From a bacterium (GTDB taxonomy: Bacteria > JACRDZ01 > JAQUKH01): a stretch of DNA of 32,287 nucleotides. The first letter of the stretch is position 1, and each line of letters begins with the position of its first letter. Location: NCBI GenBank assembly GCA_028719205.1, contig JAQUKH010000029.1, positions 1-32,287 of the forward strand, read 5' to 3'. Made by a program: the position numbers and the translations under genes. Positions 1 to 8,942 of the stretch are shown one piece after another. Below the pieces are notes generated by a model. It searched no databases. It saw only the letters and a list, made by a program, of their open reading frames with translations, and was not told the origin of the DNA.

Positions 1-1
1 A

Positions 2-490
2 AAGGAAATGCTTGGACAGGCCAGGCTCATTTCAAAGTGGGCAAAAAATATTGTGATCAAGATCCCAATAATCAACGCGGACGGTGTTCCATGCACTAAT
101 GTAGTAAAACAATTGGAAGAAGAAGGCATAAAGGTTAACGCGACGCTTATTTTGTCTTTCGGACAGTTTATTCTGGCGGTTAAGTCAAATGCCACATACG
201 CGAGTGTTTTCGCGGGCAGGGTGGAAGATGAGGGTCATGATTCCGCGTTGCTTGTCAACCAATGCTGCGAATTTCTTTCACATTGGCCTGACTACAAGAC
301 TAAAATTATTGTCGCGAGTATCCGCGGGATACGGGATATTCAGGATTCAGCGGTAGCCGGAGCGCACATTTTAACGATCCCGCCAAGCTTAATTAACAGG
401 ATGGCTGATCATAGAAATACACGGTTCGGAGTAAAAACTTTTATCGATGATACCGCGAAATCCATGGAAGCGGCAAAAAACAAAAAATGA
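2..490 (+). CDS. Transaldolase-like protein (fructose-6-phosphate aldolase/TalB-like), 3' part
   Basis: The reading frame is open to the left edge, so the N-terminus lies outside the window; the first ATG at 8 is probably internal. The visible part holds the hallmarks of the small transaldolase family: a strand ending NIVIKIP, whose Lys is the expected Schiff-base residue, then VNATLILSFGQ and a GRVEDEG loop. The family interconverts sugar phosphates in the non-oxidative pentose phosphate pathway or cleaves fructose 6-phosphate; sequence alone does not decide which. The C-terminus is complete and Lys-rich. The stop codon abuts a palindromic repeat that separates it from ispG. Family confidence is good; exact substrate is unknown. 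Confidence 0.85.
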   Translation, partial: KEMLGQARLISKWAKNIVIKIPIINADGVPCTNVVKQLEEEGIKVNATLILSFGQFILAVKSNATYASVFAGRVEDEGHDSALLVNQCCEFLSHWPDYKTKIIVASIRGIRDIQDSAVAGAHILTIPPSLINRMADHRNTRFGVKTFIDDTAKSMEAAKNKK

Positions 491-594
491 ACGCCCCCAA
501 CCCCCTCTTTGTAAAAGAGGGGAAGAAGATAGAAGAAGTGAAATATTTTCCCTTTGATCCCCCTCTTTTTTTAAAGAGGGGGGCAGGGGGAGTT
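490..594. repeat. C-rich nested palindromic intergenic repeat (family A, copy 1)
   Basis: Two hairpins sit back to back: 501-522 (CCCCCTCTTT / AAAAGAGGGG) and 559-582 (CCCCCTCTTT / AAAGAGGGGG). The outer flanks 490-511 and 573-594 are also near-complementary, so the whole unit can fold as one long inverted repeat. It lies between the transaldolase-like gene and ispG and is read through by an in-frame extension of ispG. Related C-rich units occur at 20070-20113 and 27996-28069. Confidence 0.85.
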
Positions 595-603
595 AAATTA
601 GGT

Positions 604-1665
604 ATGAAGACAAAACGCAGAAAATCAAGAAAAATAAAAGTAGGTGGTCTCTTTATCGGAGGCAATTCTCCGGTAACGGTCCAGTCAATGACTAAGACCG
701 ATACGCGTGATATTACCGCGACAGTAAAGCAGATAAGGTCTCTGGAAAAAGCCGGATGCGAAATCATCAGGGTTGCTGTTTTGAACCTTGAAGCGGCAGC
801 TTGTTTAGGTAAAATTAAAAAGAAAATAAGTATTCCTCTGGTTGCGGATATTCATTTTGATTACAGGCTTGCCCTGGAAGCGATAAGGCAGGGAGTTGAT
901 AAAGTAAGGATCAATCCCGGGAATATAGGGGATATCGGACATGTCCGTCAGGTGGTAGAAGCGGCTAAAGACAGAGGGGTTCCTATACGTATTGGTGTTA
1001 ACAGCGGCTCAATAGAAAAAAAACTTTTACTAAAATATGGAGCAACTTCCCGCGCGATGGTAGAAAGCGCGTTATCCGAGATCTCCCTTTTTGAAAAAGA
1101 AAAATTTTCAGATATAATTATTTCCCTTAAAGGTTCCGATGTCCCGATGACTGTTGAGGCATATCAAATGCTTTCGGAAAAATGCGATTATCCTCTGCAT
1201 TTAGGGATCACTTCGGCCGGCCCGGTTTACCAGGGTATGATAAAATCAAGTATAGGTATCGGATCGCTTCTCCTGCGGGGAATAGGTGATACAATAAGGG
1301 TTTCATTAACATCCCGGCCTGAAGATGAAGTTGTTTTGGGTTATAAAATATTAGAGTCCGTTGGTTTGAGAAAAACAGGTCCGGAGATTATTTCCTGTCC
1401 GACTTGCGGCAGGTGTGAAGTTGATTTGATCAGGCTAACTGAAAAGGTTGAAAACGCCCTTAAAGTAATAAAAAAACCGATAAAGGTGGCTGTAATGGGC
1501 TGTGCGGTTAACGGGCCGGGAGAAGCACGCGAGGCGGATATAGGTATCGCGTCAGGAAAAGGCTGCGGGCTATTGTTTAAAAAAGGGAAGATCATCAGAA
1601 AAATACCGGAAAAGGATCTATTCTCCACGCTTATGAAAGAAATCCGTATTATTACGTCTTCTTGA
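604..1665 (+). CDS. ispG: 4-hydroxy-3-methylbut-2-enyl diphosphate synthase IspG (GcpE)
   Basis: IspG reduces methylerythritol cyclodiphosphate to HMBPP, the penultimate step of the MEP isoprenoid pathway, using a [4Fe-4S] cluster. Numbered from the ATG at 604 (353 residues), the cluster ligands are visible: CPTC at 265-268, Cys300 in MGCAVNGPGE and Glu307, with the same spacing as C270/C273/C305/E312 of E. coli IspG. The N-terminal barrel motif VTVQSMTKTDT is present. An upstream in-frame ATG at 487 would add 39 residues encoded by a palindromic repeat, so I reject it; the 604 start gives the normal family length. dxr of the same pathway lies at 16788-17936. Confidence 0.96.
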   Translation: MKTKRRKSRKIKVGGLFIGGNSPVTVQSMTKTDTRDITATVKQIRSLEKAGCEIIRVAVLNLEAAACLGKIKKKISIPLVADIHFDYRLALEAIRQGVDKVRINPGNIGDIGHVRQVVEAAKDRGVPIRIGVNSGSIEKKLLLKYGATSRAMVESALSEISLFEKEKFSDIIISLKGSDVPMTVEAYQMLSEKCDYPLHLGITSAGPVYQGMIKSSIGIGSLLLRGIGDTIRVSLTSRPEDEVVLGYKILESVGLRKTGPEIISCPTCGRCEVDLIRLTEKVENALKVIKKPIKVAVMGCAVNGPGEAREADIGIASGKGCGLLFKKGKIIRKIPEKDLFSTLMKEIRIITSS

Positions 1666-1712
1666 CTATCACACTAAAATCGATTATAATACTTTAATTT
1701 TACAATATAAAA

Positions 1713-2204
1713 ATGACAACAGAAAATAAACCGGTCGAATCGGAAATCAAAGATATATTTATTAAGAAAAAAATGACCCTGGCTGTCGCTGAATCCTGCA
1801 CCGGAGGTTTGGCCGGGCACAGGATAACAAATGTTCCCGGGAGTTCAAAGTTTTTTGAAATGTCGCTTGTGTCTTACAGCGATGAGGTTAAAAACAAGGT
1901 TTTGGGCGTCCCGATTGATGTTATCCGGGAATTCGGGGCGGTAAGTTCCCAGGTGGCGACGGCTATGGCTAAACGCGCGAAGAAAATGGCGCTTACTAAT
2001 GTAGGTTTAGGAATAACCGGGATTGCCGGGCCTGACGGCGGGACCAAAGAAAAACCTGTCGGGTTGGTTTATATAGCCATAGTTACTGATGATAAGATCA
2101 TTTGCAAAGAATATCAATTTGACGGTGAGAGACAGGAAATTAAAGAAAAGATAGTTCAAAAAGCGCTGGAATTGTTACGTGAAATTTTCACAAATCCAAG
2201 TTAA
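1713..2204 (+). CDS. CinA C-terminal-domain protein (nicotinamide-nucleotide amidohydrolase, PncC-like)
   Basis: This 163-residue protein is a stand-alone CinA C-terminal domain. Family motifs are AVAESCTGGLAG near residue 30, the GAVS segment, and GITGIAGPDGGTKEKPVG. Members deamidate nicotinamide mononucleotide to nicotinate mononucleotide in pyridine nucleotide salvage. The N-terminal MoCF-like domain of full-length CinA is missing, which is a common natural form (PncC/YgaD) rather than damage. It lies upstream of thpR and recA; linkage of cinA with recA is a well-known bacterial arrangement. No strong Shine-Dalgarno sequence is visible before the ATG. Confidence 0.92.
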   Translation: MTTENKPVESEIKDIFIKKKMTLAVAESCTGGLAGHRITNVPGSSKFFEMSLVSYSDEVKNKVLGVPIDVIREFGAVSSQVATAMAKRAKKMALTNVGLGITGIAGPDGGTKEKPVGLVYIAIVTDDKIICKEYQFDGERQEIKEKIVQKALELLREIFTNPS

Positions 2205-2221
2205 TATAAAATATTAGCATA

Positions 2222-2809
2222 ATGGAACAGGTGCGGGTTTTTATATCTATAAACTTTCCTTCTGAGACCAAATTGAAGCTGTCCGGTTTTGTTTCGGGCC
2301 TTCGCGATAAATTTTCAGATGTCCGGTGGGTAAATGATGAGAGTTTGCATTTAACGCTTAAATTTTTAGGTGAAATACCAGCAAATGATCTGGATAAGTT
2401 ATATTTGGGATGTCAAAACGCTGTTTCGCATATTGCTTCGTTCAGTTTTTATTGCGAAGGTTTAGGGATGTTTCCGAATGAGCAATTTCCCCGTGTTGTG
2501 TGGCTAGGAATAAAGAAGGGTGAAACAGAACTTAAAGCTTTAGTTTGTAAATTAGAAGCTGATCTTGCAAAACAGGGTTTCCCAAATGAAAGAAGGGATT
2601 ATAAGCCTCATCTTACTTTAGGCCGGATAAAAACAGCAAATAATTCTACTAAAAAATTGTGGAAGGATCTAAGCCCGTACCATAGTTTTTGTTTAGGAGA
2701 GATTGTTGCGGATAGAATTTGTGTGATGAAAAGCGTGCTTGGTTCAAGCGGCGCAGAACATTTTGTTTTAAAAGAGTTCAAACTAGGAGGAAATAAAAAT
2801 GAACGATAA
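2222..2809 (+). CDS. thpR: RNA 2',3'-cyclic phosphodiesterase ThpR (2H superfamily)
   Basis: This 195-residue protein has the two HxT motifs that define the 2H phosphoesterases: H43-T45 in LHLTLKFLG and H130-T132 in PHLTLGRIK. The family opens 2',3'-cyclic phosphates at RNA ends and was first described as a 2'-5' RNA ligase. Length and motif spacing are typical. Its 3' end overlaps the recA start by 11 bases, so the two are almost certainly co-transcribed and translationally coupled. Its cellular role next to recA is unclear. Confidence 0.93.
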   Translation: MEQVRVFISINFPSETKLKLSGFVSGLRDKFSDVRWVNDESLHLTLKFLGEIPANDLDKLYLGCQNAVSHIASFSFYCEGLGMFPNEQFPRVVWLGIKKGETELKALVCKLEADLAKQGFPNERRDYKPHLTLGRIKTANNSTKKLWKDLSPYHSFCLGEIVADRICVMKSVLGSSGAEHFVLKEFKLGGNKNER

Positions 2810-3863
2810 CCGCGCTAAAGCATTAGAGACCGCGTTACTGCAGATAGAGAAACAGTTTGGTAAAGGTTCCATAATGAAATTAGGGGAAGAGTCCGCTAAG
2901 AGAGATATTCCGTCCATCTCAACCAGCGCTATTTCATTGGATATGGCATTAGGTGTCGGTGGTATTCCACGCGGGAGAGTGATAGAGATATATGGGCAGG
3001 AATCCTCGGGTAAGACGACCTTGTGCCTTCAAGTAATATCTAACGCGCAGAAAAAGGGAGGCGTATGCGCGTTTATTGACGCTGAACACGCGCTGGACCC
3101 GGCCTACGCGAAAAAAATAGGGGTTGATATAGATAATCTTCTGGTTTCTCAGCCTGATACAGGAGAACAGGCATTGGAAATATGCGAAACCTTAGTTAGA
3201 AGCGGGGCAATTGATGTTGTTGTTATTGATTCCGTCGCTGCTTTAGTTCCTAAGGCTGAAATTGAGGGTGACATGGGAGATTCTCATATGGGGCTCCAGG
3301 CAAGATTGATGTCCCAGGCGCTGAGGAAATTGACTTCGTGTATCCATACATCAAAAACTTGTGTTATTTTTATAAATCAGGTTAGGGAAAAGATCGGGAT
3401 CGTGTTTGGAAATCCGCAGACTACACCCGGCGGCAGGGCACTGAAGTTTTATGCATCTGTAAGGCTCGAGGTCAGTAAGGTTGCTCCGATCAAAGAGGGA
3501 GAAGTTGTAATCGGGTATACTACCCGGGTTAAAGTGGTTAAAAATAAGGTTGCCGCTCCTTTCAGGATGGCGGAATTTGATCTGATGTTTGATGAAGGTA
3601 TTTCCCGTGTCGGAAGCCTTTTGGATGTCGCTGTGCAATTCGCGATCATTGAAAAAAGCGGGTCCTGGTATACCTATAATGGTGAACGTATAGGGCAAGG
3701 CAGGGAGAACGCGAAAGGCTTTTTAAAAGGCAACCTGAAGCTTGCGGATGAGATTGAAGCGAAGATCAGGGCAAAAGCGGGATTAGTTAGTACGGAAGCA
3801 AAGGGTGCGGCGCAGGGAGCGGAAAGCAAAGAGCCGAAAGTGAAAACAAAAGAAAAAGCATAG
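2799..3863 (+). CDS. recA: Recombinase RecA
   Basis: RecA forms ATP-dependent filaments on single-stranded DNA, drives strand exchange and triggers LexA cleavage. The 354-residue protein has Walker A GQESSGKT at 66-73, the Walker B segment ending [10 protein letters not shown], the [10 protein letters not shown] stretch and the [13 protein letters not shown] region of the core. The C-terminal tail from about residue 330 is Ala/Lys/Glu-rich, as usual. A good ribosome site, AGGAGG, lies within the end of thpR upstream. No recX follows; alaS comes next after a palindromic repeat. No LexA-type box can be placed upstream because the gene is internal to an operon. Confidence 0.98.
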   Translation: MNDNRAKALETALLQIEKQFGKGSIMKLGEESAKRDIPSISTSAISLDMALGVGGIPRGRVIEIYGQESSGKTTLCLQVISNAQKKGGVCAFIDAEHALDPAYAKKIGVDIDNLLVSQPDTGEQALEICETLVRSGAIDVVVIDSVAALVPKAEIEGDMGDSHMGLQARLMSQALRKLTSCIHTSKTCVIFINQVREKIGIVFGNPQTTPGGRALKFYASVRLEVSKVAPIKEGEVVIGYTTRVKVVKNKVAAPFRMAEFDLMFDEGISRVGSLLDVAVQFAIIEKSGSWYTYNGERIGQGRENAKGFLKGNLKLADEIEAKIRAKAGLVSTEAKGAAQGAESKEPKVKTKEKA

Positions 3864-3869
3864 AAATAT

Positions 3870-3955
3870 AGGGGCGAACCCATGTGTTTGCCCTGTACCA
3901 TACGGTACGTTTCGCCCAATTTAACAAAGAAGGGCAGACACATGGGTCTGCCCCT
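3870..3955. repeat. Palindromic repeat with GGGCAGACACATGGGTCTGCCC-type arms (family B)
   Basis: The arms 3870-3894 and 3931-3955 are inverted copies that match at 22 of 25 positions; the right arm ends in GGGTCTGCCCCT. Between them a smaller hairpin, GTACC-ATAC-GGTAC, forms the tip. There is no T-run, so it is not a classic terminator. It fills almost the whole recA-alaS gap. I recall similar CAGACACATGGGTCTG elements scattered in other bacterial genomes, but cannot search here. Confidence 0.85.
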
Positions 3956-3969
3956 ACGAGATAAATATA

Positions 3970-6585
3970 ATGACAGGTAATGAAATCAGAAAAAAGTTTT
4001 TGGAATATTTTGGAAATAAGGATCATTTGATCTGTCCTTCAGCTTCTTTGGTTCCGGATGACCCGAGTGTTTTATTTTCTATAGCCGGGATGGTGCAGTT
4101 CAAAAAGAATTTTCTCGGAGAAGAGCGTTTATCCAAGCCGCGGGCGGTATCATCGCAAAAGTGCCTGCGGACAAATGATCTTGAAAATGTGGGTAAAACA
4201 GCGCGACATCATACTTTTTTTGAAATGCTTGGTAATTTCTCTTTTGGCGATTATTTCAAAGAAGAGGCGATACAATGGGGCTGGGAATTTATAACAAAAG
4301 AAATGGGAATTTCATCCAAAGACCTTTGGGTTTCTATTTATAAAGAAGATGATGATGCCTTGAAAATTTGGAAGAAACATCTGCCGGAAAGCAGGATCGT
4401 CCGTTTAGGTGAAGACAGCAATTTCTGGACCATGGGGCCGACCGGTCCGTGCGGGCCGTGTTCGGAGATAATTATTGACCTCGGGGATAAACGGGGATGC
4501 AATGGGCCTGATTGCCGTGTAGGCTGTAACTGTGACCGTTATCTTGAATTGTGGAACCTGGTTTTTACTCAATTTAACCGTGATGAAAACGGCAAGCTCC
4601 ATCCTTTGCCGCAAAAAAATATTGATACGGGAATGGGGCTTGAAAGATTAGCCTCTGTTATACAAAATACGCCTACTAATTTTGAGACGGATCTTATAAA
4701 ACCGATCATTGATAATATTAAAGGCCTGGCCAATTTAGAAGATCAAACAGATCTGAAACAGAGTATATCCTTTAAGATCATCGCGGACCATATCCGCGCG
4801 ATTACCTTTTTGATCTCTGACGGTGTTCATCCGGGTAATGAAGGAAGAGGTTATGTCCTTAGAAGATTGATCAGGAGGGCGGTCCGTCATGGCAGGCTGC
4901 TCGGGATCGACAAGAAATTTCTTTATATTACAAGCGGAGAAGTTGTCCATCTGATGAAGGACGCGTATCCCGAATTGCATTCAAGAAGGGATTATATCGC
5001 TCAATTGATCGTTTCGGAAGAGGATAGATTCAGGGAGACACTTCGACAGGGTATGAATCTGCTGGAAGATATTATCCGGGATCTGAAAAAAAACGGGAAA
5101 AAACTTATGCTGGGGAGTGAAGTGTTTAAACTTTATGATACTTTCGGTTTTCCATTGGATCTGACGCAGGAGATCCTCGCCGAGGAAAATTTGTCACTCG
5201 ATGAGAAGGAATTTTGCGCCCTTTTGGAAGAACAAAAGAAACAGGCAAGAAAGTTCTGGAAAGGATCAGGAGATGAAGAACTTAATCCTCTCTGGGCAAA
5301 ACTCAATACCCTGTTTTCTGAAACGGAATTTACCGGTTATGAAAAAGAAAAGTCGGAATCTGAGATAGTAGGAATTGTAAAAAATAACGAATTGGCCGAT
5401 AACGCGGAGCAAGGTGAAGAAGCGGAATTTATTTTGAATTTATCTCCGTTTTATGGGGAGTCAGGCGGACAGGTTGGAGATAAAGGAATATTTTTTTCTG
5501 AAGGAAAACGGGTTGAGATCTCAGATACAAAGAAGATAGGAAAAGGAATTTTTCTGCATAAAGGCAAAGTAGTTAAGGGTAATATATCCCGTCATGACCA
5601 GATTTCAGCGGTAATTGATATTAAAAACCGGTTGAATATTGCCCGTAATCATTCTTCAACGCATCTTTTGCAGAGCAGCCTGCGAAAAATATTAGGAAAT
5701 CATGTCGAACAAAGCGGTTCTCTGGTAGGGCCCGATTCTTTTCGTTTTGATTATTCACATTTTTCGCATTTATCGCCCGATGAGACAGAAAGAATAGAGG
5801 ACCTGGTAAATGAAAAGATCAGGGAGAATCTTCACGTTCAAACTAAAGAAACCTCACTTAAAGAGGCTGTTAAAATGGGCGCTACGGCTTTGTTCGGTGA
5901 AAAATATACTGACCGTGTCAGGGTGGTAAAAATAGAGGATTTCAGCCTGGAATTATGCGGCGGAACGCATGTGAAAAGGACCGGGGATATCGGCGCGTTT
6001 AAAATAATTTCTGATCAGGGTATTTCTTCAGGGATCCGGCGGATTGAAGCAGTGACGGGGTATTCCGTCATTAAACTTTTAAGGGAAAAAGAAGCTATGC
6101 TTCAGGAGCTGGCGGAAAAATTTAAATCCAACCAGGGAGAATTGCTTCCGAGGGCGGATAAATTTATTCATGAATATAAAAATATGGAAAAGGAATTGGC
6201 CCGCCAAAAAGAAAATGTTATGAAAGATAAAATGCGTGATCTTGTAAATGATTATGAGGATATAGGCGGGATTAAAATTGTGGTTAAAAAAGTGGAAGAA
6301 ATGGATATGGATGTTTTAAGAAAATCAGTGGATAATATTAAAATGAAATTAAATTCCGGAATAATAGTTTTAGGAAGTATAATGGACGGGAAACCTCTTA
6401 TTTGCGTTGGGGTAACAAAAGATTTGACAAAAAAATACCAGGCTGATAGAATCCTTAAGGATTTAACCAGATATATTGACGGCGGCGGCGGCGGGCGGGT
6501 TGATTTTGCCGTTGGAGGCGGTAAAAAAGTTGAAGGTTTGGATAACGCTTTAAAAGAGGCCAGGGAAATCATAAGAAAATTATGA
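3970..6585 (+). CDS. alaS: Alanine-tRNA ligase AlaRS
   Basis: AlaRS charges tRNA-Ala and clears mischarged Ser or Gly. The 871-residue protein has the class II catalytic core from the start, including a typical RTNDLENVG and HHTFFEMLGNFSFGDYF. The editing domain carries the zinc-binding set HSSTH near residue 560 and CGGTH at 663-667. A C-terminal coiled region and a DHHA1-type glycine-rich end (GGGGGRVDFAVGGG) complete it, so all domains are present and of normal length. It follows recA, an order seen in many bacteria. Confidence 0.98.
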   Translation: MTGNEIRKKFLEYFGNKDHLICPSASLVPDDPSVLFSIAGMVQFKKNFLGEERLSKPRAVSSQKCLRTNDLENVGKTARHHTFFEMLGNFSFGDYFKEEAIQWGWEFITKEMGISSKDLWVSIYKEDDDALKIWKKHLPESRIVRLGEDSNFWTMGPTGPCGPCSEIIIDLGDKRGCNGPDCRVGCNCDRYLELWNLVFTQFNRDENGKLHPLPQKNIDTGMGLERLASVIQNTPTNFETDLIKPIIDNIKGLANLEDQTDLKQSISFKIIADHIRAITFLISDGVHPGNEGRGYVLRRLIRRAVRHGRLLGIDKKFLYITSGEVVHLMKDAYPELHSRRDYIAQLIVSEEDRFRETLRQGMNLLEDIIRDLKKNGKKLMLGSEVFKLYDTFGFPLDLTQEILAEENLSLDEKEFCALLEEQKKQARKFWKGSGDEELNPLWAKLNTLFSETEFTGYEKEKSESEIVGIVKNNELADNAEQGEEAEFILNLSPFYGESGGQVGDKGIFFSEGKRVEISDTKKIGKGIFLHKGKVVKGNISRHDQISAVIDIKNRLNIARNHSSTHLLQSSLRKILGNHVEQSGSLVGPDSFRFDYSHFSHLSPDETERIEDLVNEKIRENLHVQTKETSLKEAVKMGATALFGEKYTDRVRVVKIEDFSLELCGGTHVKRTGDIGAFKIISDQGISSGIRRIEAVTGYSVIKLLREKEAMLQELAEKFKSNQGELLPRADKFIHEYKNMEKELARQKENVMKDKMRDLVNDYEDIGGIKIVVKKVEEMDMDVLRKSVDNIKMKLNSGIIVLGSIMDGKPLICVGVTKDLTKKYQADRILKDLTRYIDGGGGGRVDFAVGGGKKVEGLDNALKEAREIIRKL

Positions 6586-6631
6586 ATTTTAGATAATAAA
6601 TTTAAGATTACTACAAAGAAAGGAGTAAATA

Positions 6632-6721
6632 ATGGGCTGCGGGAAAAAAAGAAAAAAGACAAAAATAGCGACTCACAAAAGAAAGAAAAGACGGAGAGCT
6701 ATGAGACATAAGAATAAATAA
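6632..6721 (+). CDS. Tiny very basic ribosomal-type protein (29 residues)
   Basis: The frame encodes 29 residues, of which more than half are Lys or Arg, with a KIATHKRKKRRRAMRHK core. An AGGAG Shine-Dalgarno sequence lies 7 bases upstream of the ATG. Composition and size resemble the small basic proteins annotated as AURKAIP1/COX24-domain or bTHX-like ribosomal proteins, which bind rRNA. That assignment is inference from composition. A good ribosome site and compact codon run make it a real gene. It sits just after alaS and may be its own transcript or the end of that operon. Confidence 0.72.
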   Translation: MGCGKKRKKTKIATHKRKKRRRAMRHKNK

Positions 6722-6789
6722 TTAAGTGATAGTTTACATTATCCGATATTATAATAAAGTTAAGTTTATATAATAAGTTTTTTAAAAAT

Positions 6790-6818
6790 AGACCAAAGGC
6801 GAAAGGCGCCTGAAGTCT
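6790..6818 (+). other. Hairpin upstream of the 59-residue gene
   Basis: An inner stem AGGCG / CGCCT is closed by an outer AGAC / GTCT pair. It lies directly before the ribosome site of the small gene at 6832. It is too short and lacks a T-run for a confident terminator. Function is unknown. Confidence 0.35.
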
Positions 6819-6831
6819 AAAGGAATTTAAC

Positions 6832-7011
6832 ATGTCGGAAAGGGTTGAAAATTTAAAAGTTAAATGCTTTATGTGCCAGAACATCGCCGCAAAGATCAAA
6901 GAGAACAAGGTCTTGACCAGTGGAGAAGAGTATCATTTAACTACGGACCTTTCAGCTATTGAAAAATTGCGGAAGATAAGTTTTAACAGCGTCAGGCAAG
7001 AGATGAAATGA
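6832..7011 (+). CDS. Small Cys-containing conserved-looking protein, unknown function
   Basis: This 59-residue frame has an AAAGGA-type ribosome site before the ATG and overlaps the next gene by ATGA, which supports translation. It carries one C-x-x-C pair (CFMC at residues 12-15), followed by a charged helical stretch. A lone CxxC is suggestive of metal binding or redox chemistry but no family is recognised. It may be co-expressed with the membrane protein that follows. I do not recognise it beyond this. Confidence 0.6.
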   Translation: MSERVENLKVKCFMCQNIAAKIKENKVLTSGEEYHLTTDLSAIEKLRKISFNSVRQEMK

Positions 7012-7517
7012 GAAGGGTGAAAACATGCCTTGTCTTTTTATTGGCAGGTATAATTTTTTATTGTAATGGAGTAATTGCCAGTGAGATAGAAAAAGAAAGG
7101 CTGCCGCCCAATCGAGTGACTCGCCTTTCTATCATTCCGGGAATGGGCCAATTCTATAATAAAAAAAGAACTAAGGCATGGACCATAATTGGTTTAGAAG
7201 TGGGAGCGATTACCGGCACTCTGGTATTTCATCAGCGCCAGATAAAAGCTTATCGCAACTGGGAGGCGGTTTCTGAACTTGATGAGAAAAAGAGGGGTGT
7301 CTCCCGGCAAAAGCTTGAGGATATTCGCAGGGCCAGGAATACATTTATCTGGCTTGGAGGGTTGTTGTGGGTTTATAATATAGCGGATGCATATGTTGAC
7401 GCGCATTTTTATAAATTTGACGAGCGCAAGAGGGGATCCGAAAAGAGTGGTTTTTATATACTTCCGGAAGGTAATGATCTTAAAACAATTTCATTAATAT
7501 GGGAAAAAAATTTTTAA
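7008..7517 (+). CDS. DUF5683-like membrane/exported protein
   Basis: The 169-residue product starts with a signal-like segment (MRRVK followed by a hydrophobic stretch to about residue 25). The motif SIIPGMGQFYNKKRTKAW, then a hydrophobic segment, then a second one ending NIADAYVDAHFYKFD, is the pattern of DUF5683/P13-like small membrane proteins found at the cell envelope. The role of the family is not established. It overlaps the preceding small gene and is followed 27 bases later by a TPR gene, so an envelope-related operon is plausible. Confidence 0.7.
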   Translation: MRRVKTCLVFLLAGIIFYCNGVIASEIEKERLPPNRVTRLSIIPGMGQFYNKKRTKAWTIIGLEVGAITGTLVFHQRQIKAYRNWEAVSELDEKKRGVSRQKLEDIRRARNTFIWLGGLLWVYNIADAYVDAHFYKFDERKRGSEKSGFYILPEGNDLKTISLIWEKNF

Positions 7518-7544
7518 ATTAGTACAGGGGAGGATGATTACAAA

Positions 7545-8090
7545 ATGAAAAAAAATATTACGGAAAAAGAACAGATCATTGAAAAAACAGAGGATGTAAG
7601 TGTAATAGAAGAAAATATTCCTGAAGCGCCGCATGAAGAGTTAATGGAAAAAGAGACTAAAATTTTTAAAAATTTACTTGAGTCCAGACAAACAGACCAG
7701 CTTTACAAGAAATACGGGCTTACTTTGCTTTATTCTTTAGATTGTCAGGATATGGTTGGATATGAGAAGGAATTAGGAATAAAACCCCAGACTGCTGTTG
7801 ATTATTATAATCATGGTGTTTATTCCGCGCTAAATAAAAGTAATAATTCTCAGGCTATGAAATATTTTCAAAAAACAATTGAGATGGATAATAAATTTTC
7901 GCAGGCGCACTACAATATGGCTTTGATCTATCAGGCAGGGAAAGAAGACAAATTGGCGAAGAAAGAGCTCGCGGAATTTATCCGGTTAGAAGAAGAAAGA
8001 ACAAAGTTTGCTGATAAAGAAAGGGAACCCGCGGAAGGCCAGGTGAATTATTTAGAAGAAGCAAAAAAAATGTTGAAGGCATTGAAATAA
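7545..8090 (+). CDS. TPR-repeat protein
   Basis: The 181-residue protein is acidic and without a signal peptide. Residues about 88-135 read as tetratricopeptide helices: YYNHGVYSALNKSNNSQAMKYF, then a second unit with AHYNMALIYQAGKEDKLAKKEL. Such repeats mediate protein-protein contacts. The N-terminal 60 residues are Glu/Lys-rich and probably flexible. A GGGGAGGA ribosome site precedes the ATG. Only 3 bases separate it from the next gene. The partner is unknown. Confidence 0.75.
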   Translation: MKKNITEKEQIIEKTEDVSVIEENIPEAPHEELMEKETKIFKNLLESRQTDQLYKKYGLTLLYSLDCQDMVGYEKELGIKPQTAVDYYNHGVYSALNKSNNSQAMKYFQKTIEMDNKFSQAHYNMALIYQAGKEDKLAKKELAEFIRLEEERTKFADKEREPAEGQVNYLEEAKKMLKALK

Positions 8091-8093
8091 AAA

Positions 8094-8867
8094 ATGCGCG
8101 ATATAAAAATTTGTGTTCTGGGCAGCGGAAGCAGCGGAAATAGTATATTTATTTCTTCAGGGAAAACAAATATCCTGGTTGATTTTGGTTTTTCAGAAAA
8201 AGAAATAAAAAAGAGGCTTCAAAAAATAGATATAAAATTATCCGATATAAACGCCATCCTGGTTACGCATGAACATTCAGATCATTCAAGGGGCCTTGGA
8301 AAAATAACGGAAAAGATCGCGGGGCAAATATATATTAATGAATTAACTTATCAGTCGATCGAATCCCAGATAGAATGTGAAAATATTATAAAGATCACAA
8401 ATTCCGATATTTTTGAAATCGGAGATTTTTTAATTAAACCGTTTTCTATTTTCCATGACGCTTCTGACCCTTGCGGTTATTCAATATTCTGCAATGATAA
8501 AAAAATAACATTAGCAACCGATCTCGGAATTGTTAATAATACTGTGCTGCAAAATATGGCAGATTCAAATGCTGTTATAATAGAATCTAATTATGACCAG
8601 AAAATGCTTATGGATGGAAATTATCCATGGCATCTTAAGAACAGAATACTTGGCAGAGAAGGACACCTTTCCAATCATGATGCCGGAAAAATGCTCCAGC
8701 AAGTTATGCATTCCGGGTTAGAATATGTGTTTTTATTCCATCTAAGCGAAGAGAATAACACGCCTCAAGCCGCTGTAAATACGGTAAAAACCTATATACC
8801 CTGCGATACCAAGCCAAAAATATTATGTTCCTCACAAGATGATATAAGCGGTTATTTTTACTTATGA
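8094..8867 (+). CDS. Metallo-beta-lactamase-fold hydrolase, YycJ/WalJ-like
   Basis: The 257-residue protein begins with the family signature VLGSGSSGNSIFI and has the metal-binding H59-x-H61-x-D63-H64 in VTHEHSDHSRGL. Further ligand regions are visible at FHDASDPCGY, SNYD and near the C-terminal FLFHLSEENN. YycJ/WalJ-type proteins are cytoplasmic di-metal phosphodiesterases, and some degrade DNA from 5' ends in mismatch repair. Length and motif order match. It sits immediately behind the TPR gene. Exact substrate is inference. Confidence 0.87.
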   Translation: MRDIKICVLGSGSSGNSIFISSGKTNILVDFGFSEKEIKKRLQKIDIKLSDINAILVTHEHSDHSRGLGKITEKIAGQIYINELTYQSIESQIECENIIKITNSDIFEIGDFLIKPFSIFHDASDPCGYSIFCNDKKITLATDLGIVNNTVLQNMADSNAVIIESNYDQKMLMDGNYPWHLKNRILGREGHLSNHDAGKMLQQVMHSGLEYVFLFHLSEENNTPQAAVNTVKTYIPCDTKPKILCSSQDDISGYFYL

Positions 8868-8942
8868 TCTGACTCTTATTCTAATGTTTGACAACAGGAA
8901 AAAAATATGTCATACTGTTTTTTTAAATGGGAGGAAAGAATT

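Noticed and set aside
487-603. Longer start of ispG at ATG 487
   Set aside because: The added residues are encoded by a palindromic repeat, and IspG proteins do not carry such an extension; ATG 604 gives the normal N-terminus.
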